This document shows positions 45,210 through 57,200 of a stretch of 64,000 bases of DNA, piece by piece (within the stretch, counting starts at the first letter, position 1; every line of letters begins with the position of its first letter). The notes below the pieces were generated by a model that saw nothing but the letters and a program-made list of their open reading frames with translations, was not told the DNA's origin and made no database searches. The DNA lies in assembly GCA_963922205.1 (NCBI GenBank), contig CAWUHX010000015.1, forward strand, positions 1,922,001 through 1,986,000. The letters are read 5' to 3'. Origin of the DNA: Romanomermis culicivorax. Taxonomy: Eukaryota; Nematoda; Enoplea; Mermithida; Mermithidae. The translations under genes were made by a program, and so were the position numbers.

Positions 45210-48200
45210 GTAAGGCACAAAACTGATATTCTGCCATATTTTTTGAATGCATCTTCTTTGCAGAGTTTAAAATTCTACCCATATTAGCAATAAACTTTTT
45301 AAAAGTAAAGGACCTGAGCTGCTCAATATTTTATTGGTGTGTATTCTCAAAATGGGATACAAATTTTTTAATGTGTTTAACGGTTAGATTAAATACAACC
45401 TCTCATGCCCTAGTTTCCAGTCCGGCAAGCTCAAAGAGTTGTCAAATGAATGTCATGCAGATAATTCAGTAAGGAGTCTAACTTTGGAGTGAATCAAGAA
45501 CGCATCACACAAATCTAGAGTTCCTGTCTTCCAGCAACAATTTTTCCTAAAAAACTATTGAACTTGTGGATATTTCAGTTTTCGGAGTGATAGATTTTCA
45601 TCAGCAAAAAACTAATATGATACATAGTCCAACTTTGATTATAAGCGAGTAAGCGCTTTTTAGCGATTTTAGCGAGTAAGGTGGTATCACAAATACAGTA
45701 TCACAAATACGGTGTTTAATAAATTTTGATGTGATCAATTGTGCTATAAAAGGTTGGAAACCTCCAGCTGAGGTTTCATATGGAAAACTTTGATGGTCGG
45801 TGATGAAATTAGAATCTATCATTTTATAAGACTAGACAATTCTGAACTGCATCCTTTTATTTTTGTAATTAAATTAAAAACGGTACTTTCAGAGAAATTT
45901 ACAATTTTCGGAAAATGACATAGTACTTTATCTGAAATCGGTTGGCTATTAATCAAAAGCAAGTCTTTCGTAAATAATGATGTAGTTGGAGATTTCCTTA
46001 TTTGCAGCTCTACTTTTCGGTGGTATATTCCTTAAAATTGTGGATTTTCTCGAAACCTTAAACTGCAAACTTCAATGGTTTTGTTTTCAGTTATGCCGCT
46101 CAGTCTGCAGATTCCGAAAACTAAAAAAAATCCGGCATATGACATTAAAAAGTACTTTTGCTACTGGAATATTCACAACTGTCCTTATCATTCCCTGAAG
46201 TTACCAAACTGTACTGACATTAATTTTCATTTTGCAGATCTTGAGCCGGTTTCATCAATGTGGCTTAAGCTCCAGCTGAGCTGCAGCTTTAGCTATAGCT
46301 TAACTCTATATGTTATAACGTTGCCGTTAAGCTGCAGCTCAGCTGCAACTTAACTAATACACACTAAACATATCGAGAAGATTGAGCTGCAGCTGAGTTA
46401 TTCTTGAAAGGCACTTATAGGTACGACCTAAAATAGTGTACCTCGATTTTTGACAGTCATTTGTGGTTGAAATATGGTCAGAATTTGATTGACCTGCCCC
46501 AGATTTTCTTTGTTTCCCATGCCTTGCTTTTATGATTTACAAGCGCAAGTTCAAGAAAAACTGCATATTAGTAAAAAGTTGTACTGTAGGAAAATTGATA
46601 TTTCTTTTCTGGTAAAAAATTTGGAAAAATGTTGTACAGTAGGAAAATGGAATTTTTTCATGAGTCATTACACTTTGAGAAAATGCGAGACCAAAACTTT
46701 TTTAGTTAGCAAAAGCAATTTTCTCACTCATTTCTCGTTGCATATATTCACATCATAATGGAAAATTTTACTACACCTATAATTTGGGTGGAATTATTTG
46801 AGATTGCATGTAAAGGTCGATCGAGTGCGACTGTCATTGTCCAACTTTTTTTGGCAAGCGACCGGATTGACGAGCCGGAGATGAAAGTGCCATATAAACA
46901 TTCTGTAATTGTTGTATTGGTGCATACATCAGCAACAAAAAAATAATTGTTGTTGTTTTGGAAAATCTGAAATCACGAACAATTTCAAAGAAGATCCCAG
47001 TCCGATATGAAAAAGTAGATAATTTAAAACGGGACTCGTATGCACTAAGCTATAGTCAGCCTGTCTTAAAATACTCGTAAATCATAGAACTGGAAAACAA
47101 ATACTATCGCGTATTTTTATTTTCTGCTCAACAGCACTTCATTTGGATCTTACAATGTCAACCTGACTAACCTTTTGATGATTTTTGAATAAATAATTTT
47201 ACAGTAAAGGATTTATGAAAACGATTTCTAAGATCGCACTTGAAGCATTTTATAAGAGATAGAATTTTTGTGATGATTAACTGCATAAACGAAATATACA
47301 TACTACAGTTACAGTAACATATTCAACGCGTGATTCAACTGAGATTGCTTAAATCAAAAGTACTGTGTTAAAATAAAATTATCAGTACTACTATAGTCCA
47401 TGCATTTTTAAATGAGATTTGAACAGTAGAGAATTATCCGGGCAGATGAAAACCATGTAATGCACATGGACGCTTTTTTCTCAAGTTGTAAGCCAACAGT
47501 GTCAATTTGCGGAAAATGTCCGCCTAAAAAACCTGTTTTTCCTAAAATTTTTCTCTATAACAAATCTGGGAAGTCCTATTTTGTATTTTTTGTATGTTCT
47601 GCCAAACTACCTGTTATATAAAAATTCAAATTCATGACAATACTCAACCAACTATTGGAAATTTTTGAGCAAAAAAATTTTACAGTCCCTGTTTAAAACA
47701 CTTCTAAAAATCAGTACGCATCTGTGTCATATTTTTCATTTTAGGAGCATTAAAAAAGCAGACAATAGGTTCTTTTTCTCTACCTGAGGATTTTTTGCTT
47801 TCCAAGACTCATATAGAAAAAAATGAGCTTTCTGCTGCTCCTTTTCCAAAATATTGCGTTTTTACACTCACTGTCGAAATCCGACTGGTTCTACAAAGTT
47901 TTATTCGTGTTTGATATTCCCAAGTGACAAATGGAATGTGATATAGCTTGAATAGAACGATGAAACTCAGGCCACATTTTTGATTGTCGACTGAAAATTA
48001 ATCCTTACATTCATAACATATCGAGTTGTTCCTTCATGAACCCGTTTAGACAAGAGGCTCTTGCTGGGAACAATTGCACCAACGACAACTGAACTACTGA
48101 AAGACTACTGAAGTTCAGTAGTCGAAAAATTCGGTTGCACCAATGCGTTTTCTACTGAACTATTCTAGCAGAAGTTCAGTAGTTCAATAAGCCTTTCTAA

Positions 48201-51200
48201 TAGTCGAAAAACGACTACTAAAAGCTCAGGTTGCACCAAAGATGTAGATGTTCAGTAGTTCAGTAATCGTTAACATTAGGTTTTCTAGTAGTCGAAAAAG
48301 ATTCTTGATGAATAGTAGTTAGAGTTAATTTTTGTCAATTTCAATAATTTCTTTCGAGTTGATAATGTTGTACAGTTGTAGTGATTATGAAGATAATGAT
48401 AATGTGGCAATTCCTCCTAAAAGCGACTCATTCGACCTCGCATTAATTTTGTTTGGGATGATCTCGTGTCTAGATTCAGAATCGATTGCACTATTATGGA
48501 TGATATACTCAATAAGATAGGACTAGAACAATGCTATGGCACTGATCGAAATCTTCTGCTCAGTCCCAAGGAAGTAACTTTTGGCCATTCGATTTTTTTG
48601 CTACCGTTATGTTTATGCAAATTGTTGGCGACGCTCACGGATCTCATAAGTCGATGATTTCGAGAAAAGTTAAAAAAAGTTACATAATTGTTAATTGACC
48701 ATTATTTTGACTCTTACATAGGAGCTGAACTTCAGTAACTTCATAAAACCCAAAGTTAGCGTCCCTGAAGTCTCAGAGCTGAAGCTGACTAAGTTTCAAC
48801 TTCAGCCAGCTTCAGCGCTGAAATTTTAGAACATTCATAAAACCGTCTCCAGTACATAAGTGTTGATCCCTACATTTAATTCTTAAAATGAGCCGGATGA
48901 GGGCACTATGCCTGACGATGACCCGGAATGGTTAGAAGCAGATTATACAGAAGGCAGGGAAGCCAGGGATGAAGAAGAAACTTGACGAAATAAAATCATT
49001 CTGAATCATTTTATGTAATATGGCACTTATTTTTCTGTAGCAATGATGCAGTAAGTAAATTGCAAATTTATTACCTATGTACAAACTACCAGGAAATAGG
49101 AGTAATAAAAAATAGACAAAAGTTTGAAAAAACGAAAAAAATGAACAGTCGTCCAAAGTAAAAAGATTTAGCAGACAATGTCCTGTTCCAAAATTAAAAA
49201 AAGAAAAACGTAAAATCAAAATATTCTGCAAAAAATTTCAAGTGCACATCAAATTCCAATATCTATTTCTACGGAACTACTACTAAAAATAACTACTGGA
49301 CTACTACTGAACTCCAAGAAAACCGATCCTTCTATTATTTTTCGGTGCAACCGAAAAATACTGGACTACTGAACTGCTACTGGTCCACTGAATTATTGAA
49401 TCACTTAACTACTGAACGTTGGTGCAAATGGCCCCTGAAGACTTTTTGCTTTCCAAGACTCATATAAAAGAAAATAAGCTTTCTGCTGCTCCTTTTGTAA
49501 TATTGTGTTTTTACACTCACTGCCGAAATCAAACTGATCCTACAAATCCCCAAGTGACAAATGGAATGCGATATAACTTGAATAAAACGATGAAACTCAA
49601 GCCACATTTTTAGTTGTCGACAAAAATTAATCCTTACATTCTTTACAGATCGAGTTGTTCCTTCATGAACCTCTTTAGACAAGAGGGTCTTGCGGAATTT
49701 ACATGCTCTCATGTCATCAGCTATATCAAAATAGGTCTGTAAGCCTCAGTTTTTCTTTTAAAATTCCCATTATTTTCTTTGGCTTCAAAATACCAAACTG
49801 ATTGCAATGGGATCAGCCTTCTTTAGTTCTCTTTCTACATTTTATACGGACCAAAACCATTTTCCTTGCTGTTTAACAGTTCAGGAGTAATTCTAACAGG
49901 CCTACCAAAGTTCTCGAATTCTAGTTGCAGCAAAATAAAACATATTGACCAGTTTTCGTTCAATTGTTTCCACGGCTATTTTTCTTGGATCTTTAAGCTT
50001 TTAAAATCTGTCAGAAAAGTATGGGGAAACAAGGTATTTCATAAGTCCCTCCAATCGACCAAGGATGAGCTAAAATGGGGTATTTCATACAAGAAACATA
50101 AACCTGATATTTGTATCAGTTAATATTACTGACAAATGGTATAGCATACAGGGTTAAGCTACATCTTAAGCTGCAGTTCTGCTGGAGCGTCTATGATGAA
50201 ACCGGTTGTTAAATTTTATAGCATTGCTTAATGGGAACCCAATGATTTTTGTATTTTCCTTGGAAAATTTCTGGTAAGGCTCAGAATGCAGGTGAATTTT
50301 TCATCTTAGAAAACTATTACTACTCACAGTTCAGTTTGTGTAGTTTTCGCTTATTGTGATGAAGTAAAAGTCGAAGCCGAAGGACATGGGCTTACTGTAA
50401 GTCAGTATTACACAAGGTATGATGTAGCCATGTGTACATACTTTAATTTAGCAGTAAATTATGGATTGGCCAAAGTACTATAATCCTCTTTTTCTAAATA
50501 AAACCTGTAGTGCAAAAAAATGCTCAGGCAGAAAAAATAACATAATTTCGCGTACAATTTTTTTCGCAATTTGACTGTGGAAGACTTGGGAAATGGATGT
50601 CCACGCGAATTGCAGTATATTCATCCATAGTTTTTGCAGTATGTTTTTTATTAAATGCTTCTAAATAACGAGTGCGAAAGCAAGTACTATTCCAATTTTT
50701 TACGATTTGATGCTGAGCCATATGTTACATCGGCCTGCAAATTCAAATAATATTTAGCGATCTTTTGAGTAAAAAATCTTACTGTAAAAACTTTGTGTAA
50801 ACGATTTTCAAGATAATACTGATTTTTGTCACTTTTTAATTTGGAAGAATTTAATAATAAATGCACTATATAAAATCATTTTTGTACGTTTTGAGTCTCA
50901 TTTTAAAATAAATGGACAATAGAAACTTTTGAAACGAGTTTTTGATCGACCTATAGTTAGTGTTTCACTCTTGCATCGGAATTCAGCCGATCAATGTTGA
51001 AATATTTGTGGAATAGATGCAGCCCGACATTACGGTCCAGGATGTGAAAGCGGTCAGTTTCTGGGGCCGGTTTCATCAAAGAGACTTAAGTAACAGTTGA
51101 GCTGCAGCTTAAGCTGTAGCTTAACTCTGTATGTTATATTATTGCCGTTAAGCAGCAGCTCAGCTGTAATTTAACTGAGACACACAAAACATATCGGGAA

Positions 51201-54200
51201 AGTTAAGCTGCAGCTGAACTGCACCTTAACGACAATGTTATTACATACACAGTTGAGTATCAGCTCAGCTGAAGCCTAATTTTCTCCATATGCTTTGTGT
51301 GCATGAGTTTTGCTACAGCTTAAGCTGCAGCTCAGCTGGAGCTTAAGTCTCTTTGATGAAACCGTCCCCTGGTCGCAGCAATAACAGGGTTTTCAGCTAA
51401 TGTTTTCGTAACATTTATGAAATTCATAGAATGATGAATTGTCAATATATCATCTTTGATAAATTACTGAGATCATGTAGGCAATTCTGAGTGATCGGTT
51501 AGGATAATTTGCTATCGATGTGCTATCAATTTTCGATATTTTCATATTTTCCTTTTCCATACAGATGATATGCCAGACGTCATCCAGTGGTATACTGTAC
51601 CCGAGCAATACGACAAGGACGACAAATGGTACTTATCCGTTATGTCGGCCTTCTACGACTACAGGATAGGAAAGGTCGTCGTCCTTTTAGCATCGGACGC
51701 TGCTTATCAGATCGAAAAAAATCCCGAATCCCAGCCTAAATTCACTTGCGTCTATTTCTACGATAATTTGACTTACACGGCTACTGTAGAAGGTTATTTC
51801 TACACTAGTTACATCTTCTATTGCCCAATGTTCAAGTTGAAACGTTTCAAACATGCCAAACGGATAAGCCGGGATCAAATACCCGAAGCCGTTAGTTTGA
51901 TTCGCAACGATACCTTCAATGAAGAAGTGATCAATTGGACGATTCCCGTTGTGAATTTATATCGAAGGAAAATTGATCGATTTTCGATGATCAGCGATCA
52001 AAACGGATCTTTGTCAATTCCAGTCGATAATGCTCGAAAATTGGCTATATGCGTCGGAATCATGTTCGGCTATCAACCGTGGTTGACCGTTTTGCAATTC
52101 ATAGAATTCCATAGGATGCAGGGAGTGGAGAAATTCCTCTTTTTCTACAGCAGCATGCACGAATCGATCAAAGAAATTTTCGAATGGTATAAAGTTAATG
52201 TACCGGGTTTGATCGAAACGATCTATTGGTTACCGCCGCATTTTACATGCGATCACGAGTACAGGTACGCATCATATGTAATCATATGATAACTAAAGAA
52301 TATACAAATTATGATCAATAAGTTTTGAACATTCAATATTTTTCAACAAACTTTTCAGACTTCATTCTCCTGCCATTTCTTACCTAATCGAAAGCTCGAC
52401 GAGAAAATTAAAAACACAATACCTCGCCCCTCGGCAACATTCCCACATAGAAACCAGTGGGGCAAATCTTGACCTCAGAAATGACAGGATATTTTGAGAC
52501 ACATGATGTAGAACAAAGCTTCTGATTGGTTTTTTTAAAGAATGTTTAGCCAAGTAGGATGATCAGCCATGTTGATTTTTTCAAGATTACATCGAATTCG
52601 AAGGTAGCAAATTTTTCAAGTGTATTCGTATGGAAGTGTACAGCAAAATCTAGCTATGAAAAATAACAAAAACAAGCCATGAACTCATCTTGGTGGTCTT
52701 CCTGCATCAGTGACCTGCTCTCATACACAAGAATTCTGTCGCTAGAATTCAGATACAAGACTTAGTTAAGTCTGTTAGTGCTCGAGGGCTCGGCTTTCAT
52801 CATCACAAAATGTCAAATGTGGCGAAAAAATCTTTGATACACATTTGACGAACTTCTCTCTGGGTCACTAAAAAAAGCTTTGACGTTTTCTTTTTTTTCA
52901 AGTTTAACGTTTTTTCTTTAACGTTTCTTTAGAGAGTTGTATGAATCGATTCAGATATACACTTTAGGCAAGCATAAATTTTTTTCACGCCAATGTCATT
53001 GCCAGTTTTTGGTGCAGTTATGAATGATGAAAGTTAGATGAACATTTTTACTGTCCTTACCAATTTTGCTTTCTGTCTTCAGAAAGGTCGTTTTTTGGTC
53101 CACATGCTGTATAAATTTCACTCAATTAGTCCAAAAAGTCAGAAGCCCTTGTCTCCTAGTAAGTTTAAACTGAAATCTCATCGAAGTATCGTGTGCAATT
53201 TTCAGATGTCAGCTATTGCGCGACAATTATTGCTCATACACTTTAATGCACAAGTACAAATACGTGGCGAATAGCGATTACGACGAATTGTTCTATCCGG
53301 CGTATATCGAAAATAAAACTTTACTCGACTTGTTGGACGAAATTGACGACGAAACTAGAGGAAGTTTCACATTCAGGTGAGCGAGGAGGCCACATAAATA
53401 AGAAGTGCCAGGCTTTAGCCTTTTATCTTATATAGGATTTATCTTTTACTGGTCTACTTCGCTGATTATTTTTTGAATTTTCAATGCGTTGCATTGAGGA
53501 TGATTTAGACTTAAGCTAATGAGTCCTAATTTCCATTGAATTATTGCAACTCCTACACAATGGCGGTTGCCATATTGATTGCTCGCAGTGTAATTGTCGA
53601 CCCGTTGACCAAATGGCGATCCGCTCTAAATTTGCCAATAGGGCGAGGAAATGGGACCTTTCTGATAGGAAATGGTCATTTTCCAACACAAATGCCAATG
53701 TTTTTGGTCCCTTGTGCCGTGGGTACAAATTTTAATTCGGAAGAATGTTCGTGACCCTCATTGCATTGGACTGAAACCTCTTACTTTTTTCTAATTAAGA
53801 TGGACCAAGTCAAACTTGGAAGATTATTACAGGAAACTTGGTTGTCAAAAAATCTAGTAAAATTATTTATTAAGTTGGTAAAATTGGGTCACTGCTTCAA
53901 GTTGTAATCGACTATCGGAAAGGTGAGTTTCAGTACCAACTGAGTAATTAACTTTAATTGGTGAATTGGATATTTTTATATTGATATGCATTGGATTGAA
54001 AATCGGCAATTCCCGCTCAGGAATAGCTTTTTCATGAGCTACTCTACACTACAAAAAGTGACAGAAAAAATTTTTACGCTCATTAATGGAACAAAACACG
54101 ATATCTTCGTGTACTAAAGATGTTTCAGAATCATTTCTTAAACACTAAATACGCAGATGAAAACCTAAAAAATTTATGTATACCCGCTTGTGTCCTCAGT

Positions 54201-57200
54201 GGTAGTTCTTTTACCTATTTTGCTATCATCCACCTTTGCTTCTTTTTTTTATGAAAGTCTTGATAAAATGAAATGCGAGATTTATGGTTTTACCTGAATT
54301 GAAAGATCAGATGAAGTCTTTTCCTAATTATAGAGTCCAATGGCAATTCCACAGAAGTTCAACTACTGCGAAAAAAATTTCACATTATCCACGTTAGGCA
54401 TTTGATTGACATTTATTTAACATTTTTGATGCTGCAAGATTTATTTTCACATTCGAAAAGTTGGTATTAGATCTTTGAACCGTGCAAAAACTAAATAGGA
54501 AAGTTTTTGCACATCCATCAAAATTTCTGCAGCATGCAATGATTACACTGACTTGTAACGGCGATAATTTTCACATGATCCGTTGCATCTAAACATTGTG
54601 CAATTTGTAAGGAAGAAAAAATTAAGTGACCGTTTTCATATTCCGTATAAGTTGTTTTAATGGCAATTCGATACTTCTGATTGGCCGACCAGAATCCGAT
54701 TTTGGTAAATTTTGCGGTGGCACATCATCACTGAAAAATGAAATGCTACTGTTGAAAACTGTTTTTTTTTAATTTTTATCATCAATGCATTTCCATTTGG
54801 CCTCTATACGCATCAAAAATTTTAGTCACAAGTTATTGAAGCTGATCTTCCTATTTCAAAATCGAGTGTTCCTTCAGTATAAGTTTAAGCCTGAAATAAT
54901 GCGGTTATCACCGTAGACCTTTTACACGAAGGCCTATAAAATTGGACCATAACCTTGCTAACTTCACCAAGGGTTTCAACTTTACTCCATTCATTTTGAA
55001 ATGATTGATTGGGCGGCCGGAGTTTGGGCAAATGCAGCCTTCTACAGATCATGAAATCAATTTCTATAATCTTGAAACGATTGAAAAGAGTTATCATCAA
55101 GGGTGTATCAGGAAGGAAAACTTTATACAATAGAGTCAACCAGCATTTCATAATTTGGAATAAAACTTTGGCTGCGACTTCGATGCATCACTGCATCGAT
55201 CATTTAAAGATCGATGGAGCATAGTTTATTTTTTTTACATCTTTCTCTTTGACATGTCCGGTAAAACAACTGCTTTCTTTGCTCTACCGAAGCTCTTTGT
55301 ATTTTCATCTTCGTTCAAAAGTGTCAGATGCTACGTTTCACAAAAAATTCAATTTCAGGGCCATCTATCATCAAATTTTATTGAAAGATACGCCCGAATG
55401 GAATCAAATTTCGGCCGACAACGCTTCGGACGTTGTCGGCACGTTTTTGCCACTATACCATTTTAGGAATGTCAGCACGATGGCTGGCCACTTCTATTCA
55501 CCAAAAACCATAACGAAACCCGAAACGGTGTTGAAGCGCTGGATTCATTTCGTCAGCAATCACATAAAAGGTGAGTCTAGCTCAGTAAGGAACTCCTGTT
55601 CAAGTTAACTGCTACTGAACGCTTTCTATAGTCATAAAAAACAAGAATAATTGCATTCTCCAAAATCTTTTACTGGATGTTCTTCCTGCAGAATTTCTCG
55701 CCAAAAAATTGAGAAAGTGTTTGTTGAATCAGCTAGCAAATTTCCGCTCCAAAATTGGAAAAATGTGAACTAACATTTGATGTCGCGCTTTTATTTTTGC
55801 AAGCGGTAAAAAATAGATGAGAACTGCAGAATACAAGCATAACGCTAAAGATATGGTTGCGTGCAAGCATACATCTAAAAAAGTGTGTTGGATACATAAT
55901 GTACTCGGTTTATAATTACTACAGTCAATCGTTCTCGAAATGCTTTCAAGTGATAAAAGTTGAGAAAGAGTCTATTTATTTGCAAACGAGCCTCGGAAAG
56001 CAAAACAATTTGAAGAAATCGGCGAGCAGGCAATAAACCTGCATCGTAGGCCAATCATCTTTTTTCTCGATTTGTTCACCTAACTGCTACAGTCAACTCG
56101 ATAAAAAAGGTGTCCGCGTACGCAGGTTGTTTATCGCTTACATGAACATCTTTCTGCGGGCCGAGGCTCATTTCTACCAGTAGACTATAGTTCACACTTT
56201 CACCATTTTCTACCGGAACATAATCTCGCATGAAACTGGAAATCCATGAGCCATATTTTGGAATATCCATATTTTGAATACAAAATTCCATTGTAAAACC
56301 TCCGTTTACCGATTTTTATGACAGAACTACCGTGTTTTTCCATACTAATCCAACACATTTTCCTGTTTACTCTATGCTTTATTACCAGCAAATCAAGTTC
56401 ATCGAACATATCTGATTAAGCTTATGTACATATTAAGGTAGAAATGGATTGCAGACAACGAAAGAGAAAAGCCTGGGGCCGGTTGAAATATTCGGGTTTA
56501 AGTCCGAGATCGCGATTATCTCCAGCAAAATAATCGCGAGCTCGCGATTTGCAGTTGCAATAACCTCGGGATGATCCCAACGTCGCGATTATCTCGAGCT
56601 CGAGATAATCGCGAGCTCGGACTTAAACCCGAGCTCGAGCAGTGCGGTTGCAATAAATTTTCTAGTCTAATTCTGATCGCGAAGTCAGTTTCAGTGGCAC
56701 ACAAAAGTTAATCCTCATCGGTAGTAGGTTTAAGTCCGAGAAATTTGTTGTTTTTTATGCTTGTCATAATGAATTTTCTACATAATCAACTAAATAATCA
56801 CCAAGCGAATCGGGTTGGATTTGTTCAACATTTTGAGAATAAATATTTGGTTTTGGCCTGTATCCAATGTTGCTAAAAATGGAATTCCAATTTTTCGAAT
56901 TCGAATTTTTCTTTTTCTAAATTGAGCTTTTCGCTTCCCGACGCTAATTTTTCTTGCTTTATAGAAACACTGTTTCATTCTAAAGGATCCACTTTTTGCC
57001 ACTTCGGCTCTTCAACCATCAAACCTAGGCTTCCCCATGAAACTTTCGATGAAACAGCGGCCAATTCAGATAAACTAGTATTTGATTACAGACATCCTCG
57101 GATCTCTTGGAATGCTGCTGGTGTTCTAAATTGGTTGGAGAATTTTCGGAAGGTAGACAAGAATCAGGCGGTACACCAACCGTTTTCCAAACCGCCTTTT

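Larger units (their letters stand above)
37356..47239 (+). repeat. Duplicated 10-kb block, copy 2 (contig start after the gap)
   Basis: 9884 bases against 10143 in copy 1; nearly all of the difference is the TTTCTCTG array. Coordinates shift by about 10242 before the array and about 9987 after it. This copy continues into the rest of the GT92 gene, so it is the one to keep in annotation. Confidence 0.97.
48067..49434 (+). mobile_element. PIF/Harbinger derivative, CTG target duplication
   Basis: 1368 bp. The left end is GGAACAATTGCACCAACG; the right end, reverse-complemented, is GGGCCATTTGCACCAACG. It is flanked by CTG (48064-48066 and 49435-49437), a CWG site typical of PIF/Harbinger. CAGTAGT-type words (TTCAGTAGT, ACTACTGAA) fill both sub-terminal regions. 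Internal remnants of transposase are present, so it is a deleted copy. Confidence 0.8.
46399..51564 (+). other. Main part of GT92 intron 2
   Basis: The 5354-base intron holds a Harbinger element between direct repeats (47783-49693), a CTATAG-family MITE (50635-50873) and a complete CTTAAG MITE (51064-51368). Small ORFs at 46489-46758 and 46758-46946 are identical in both contig copies but show no family features. Confidence 0.6.

Noticed and set aside
27113-47239. Genuine recent tandem gene duplication of GT92 exons
   Set aside because: Possible in principle, but both edges coincide to the base with a fixed-size gap, which an independent biological event would not produce.
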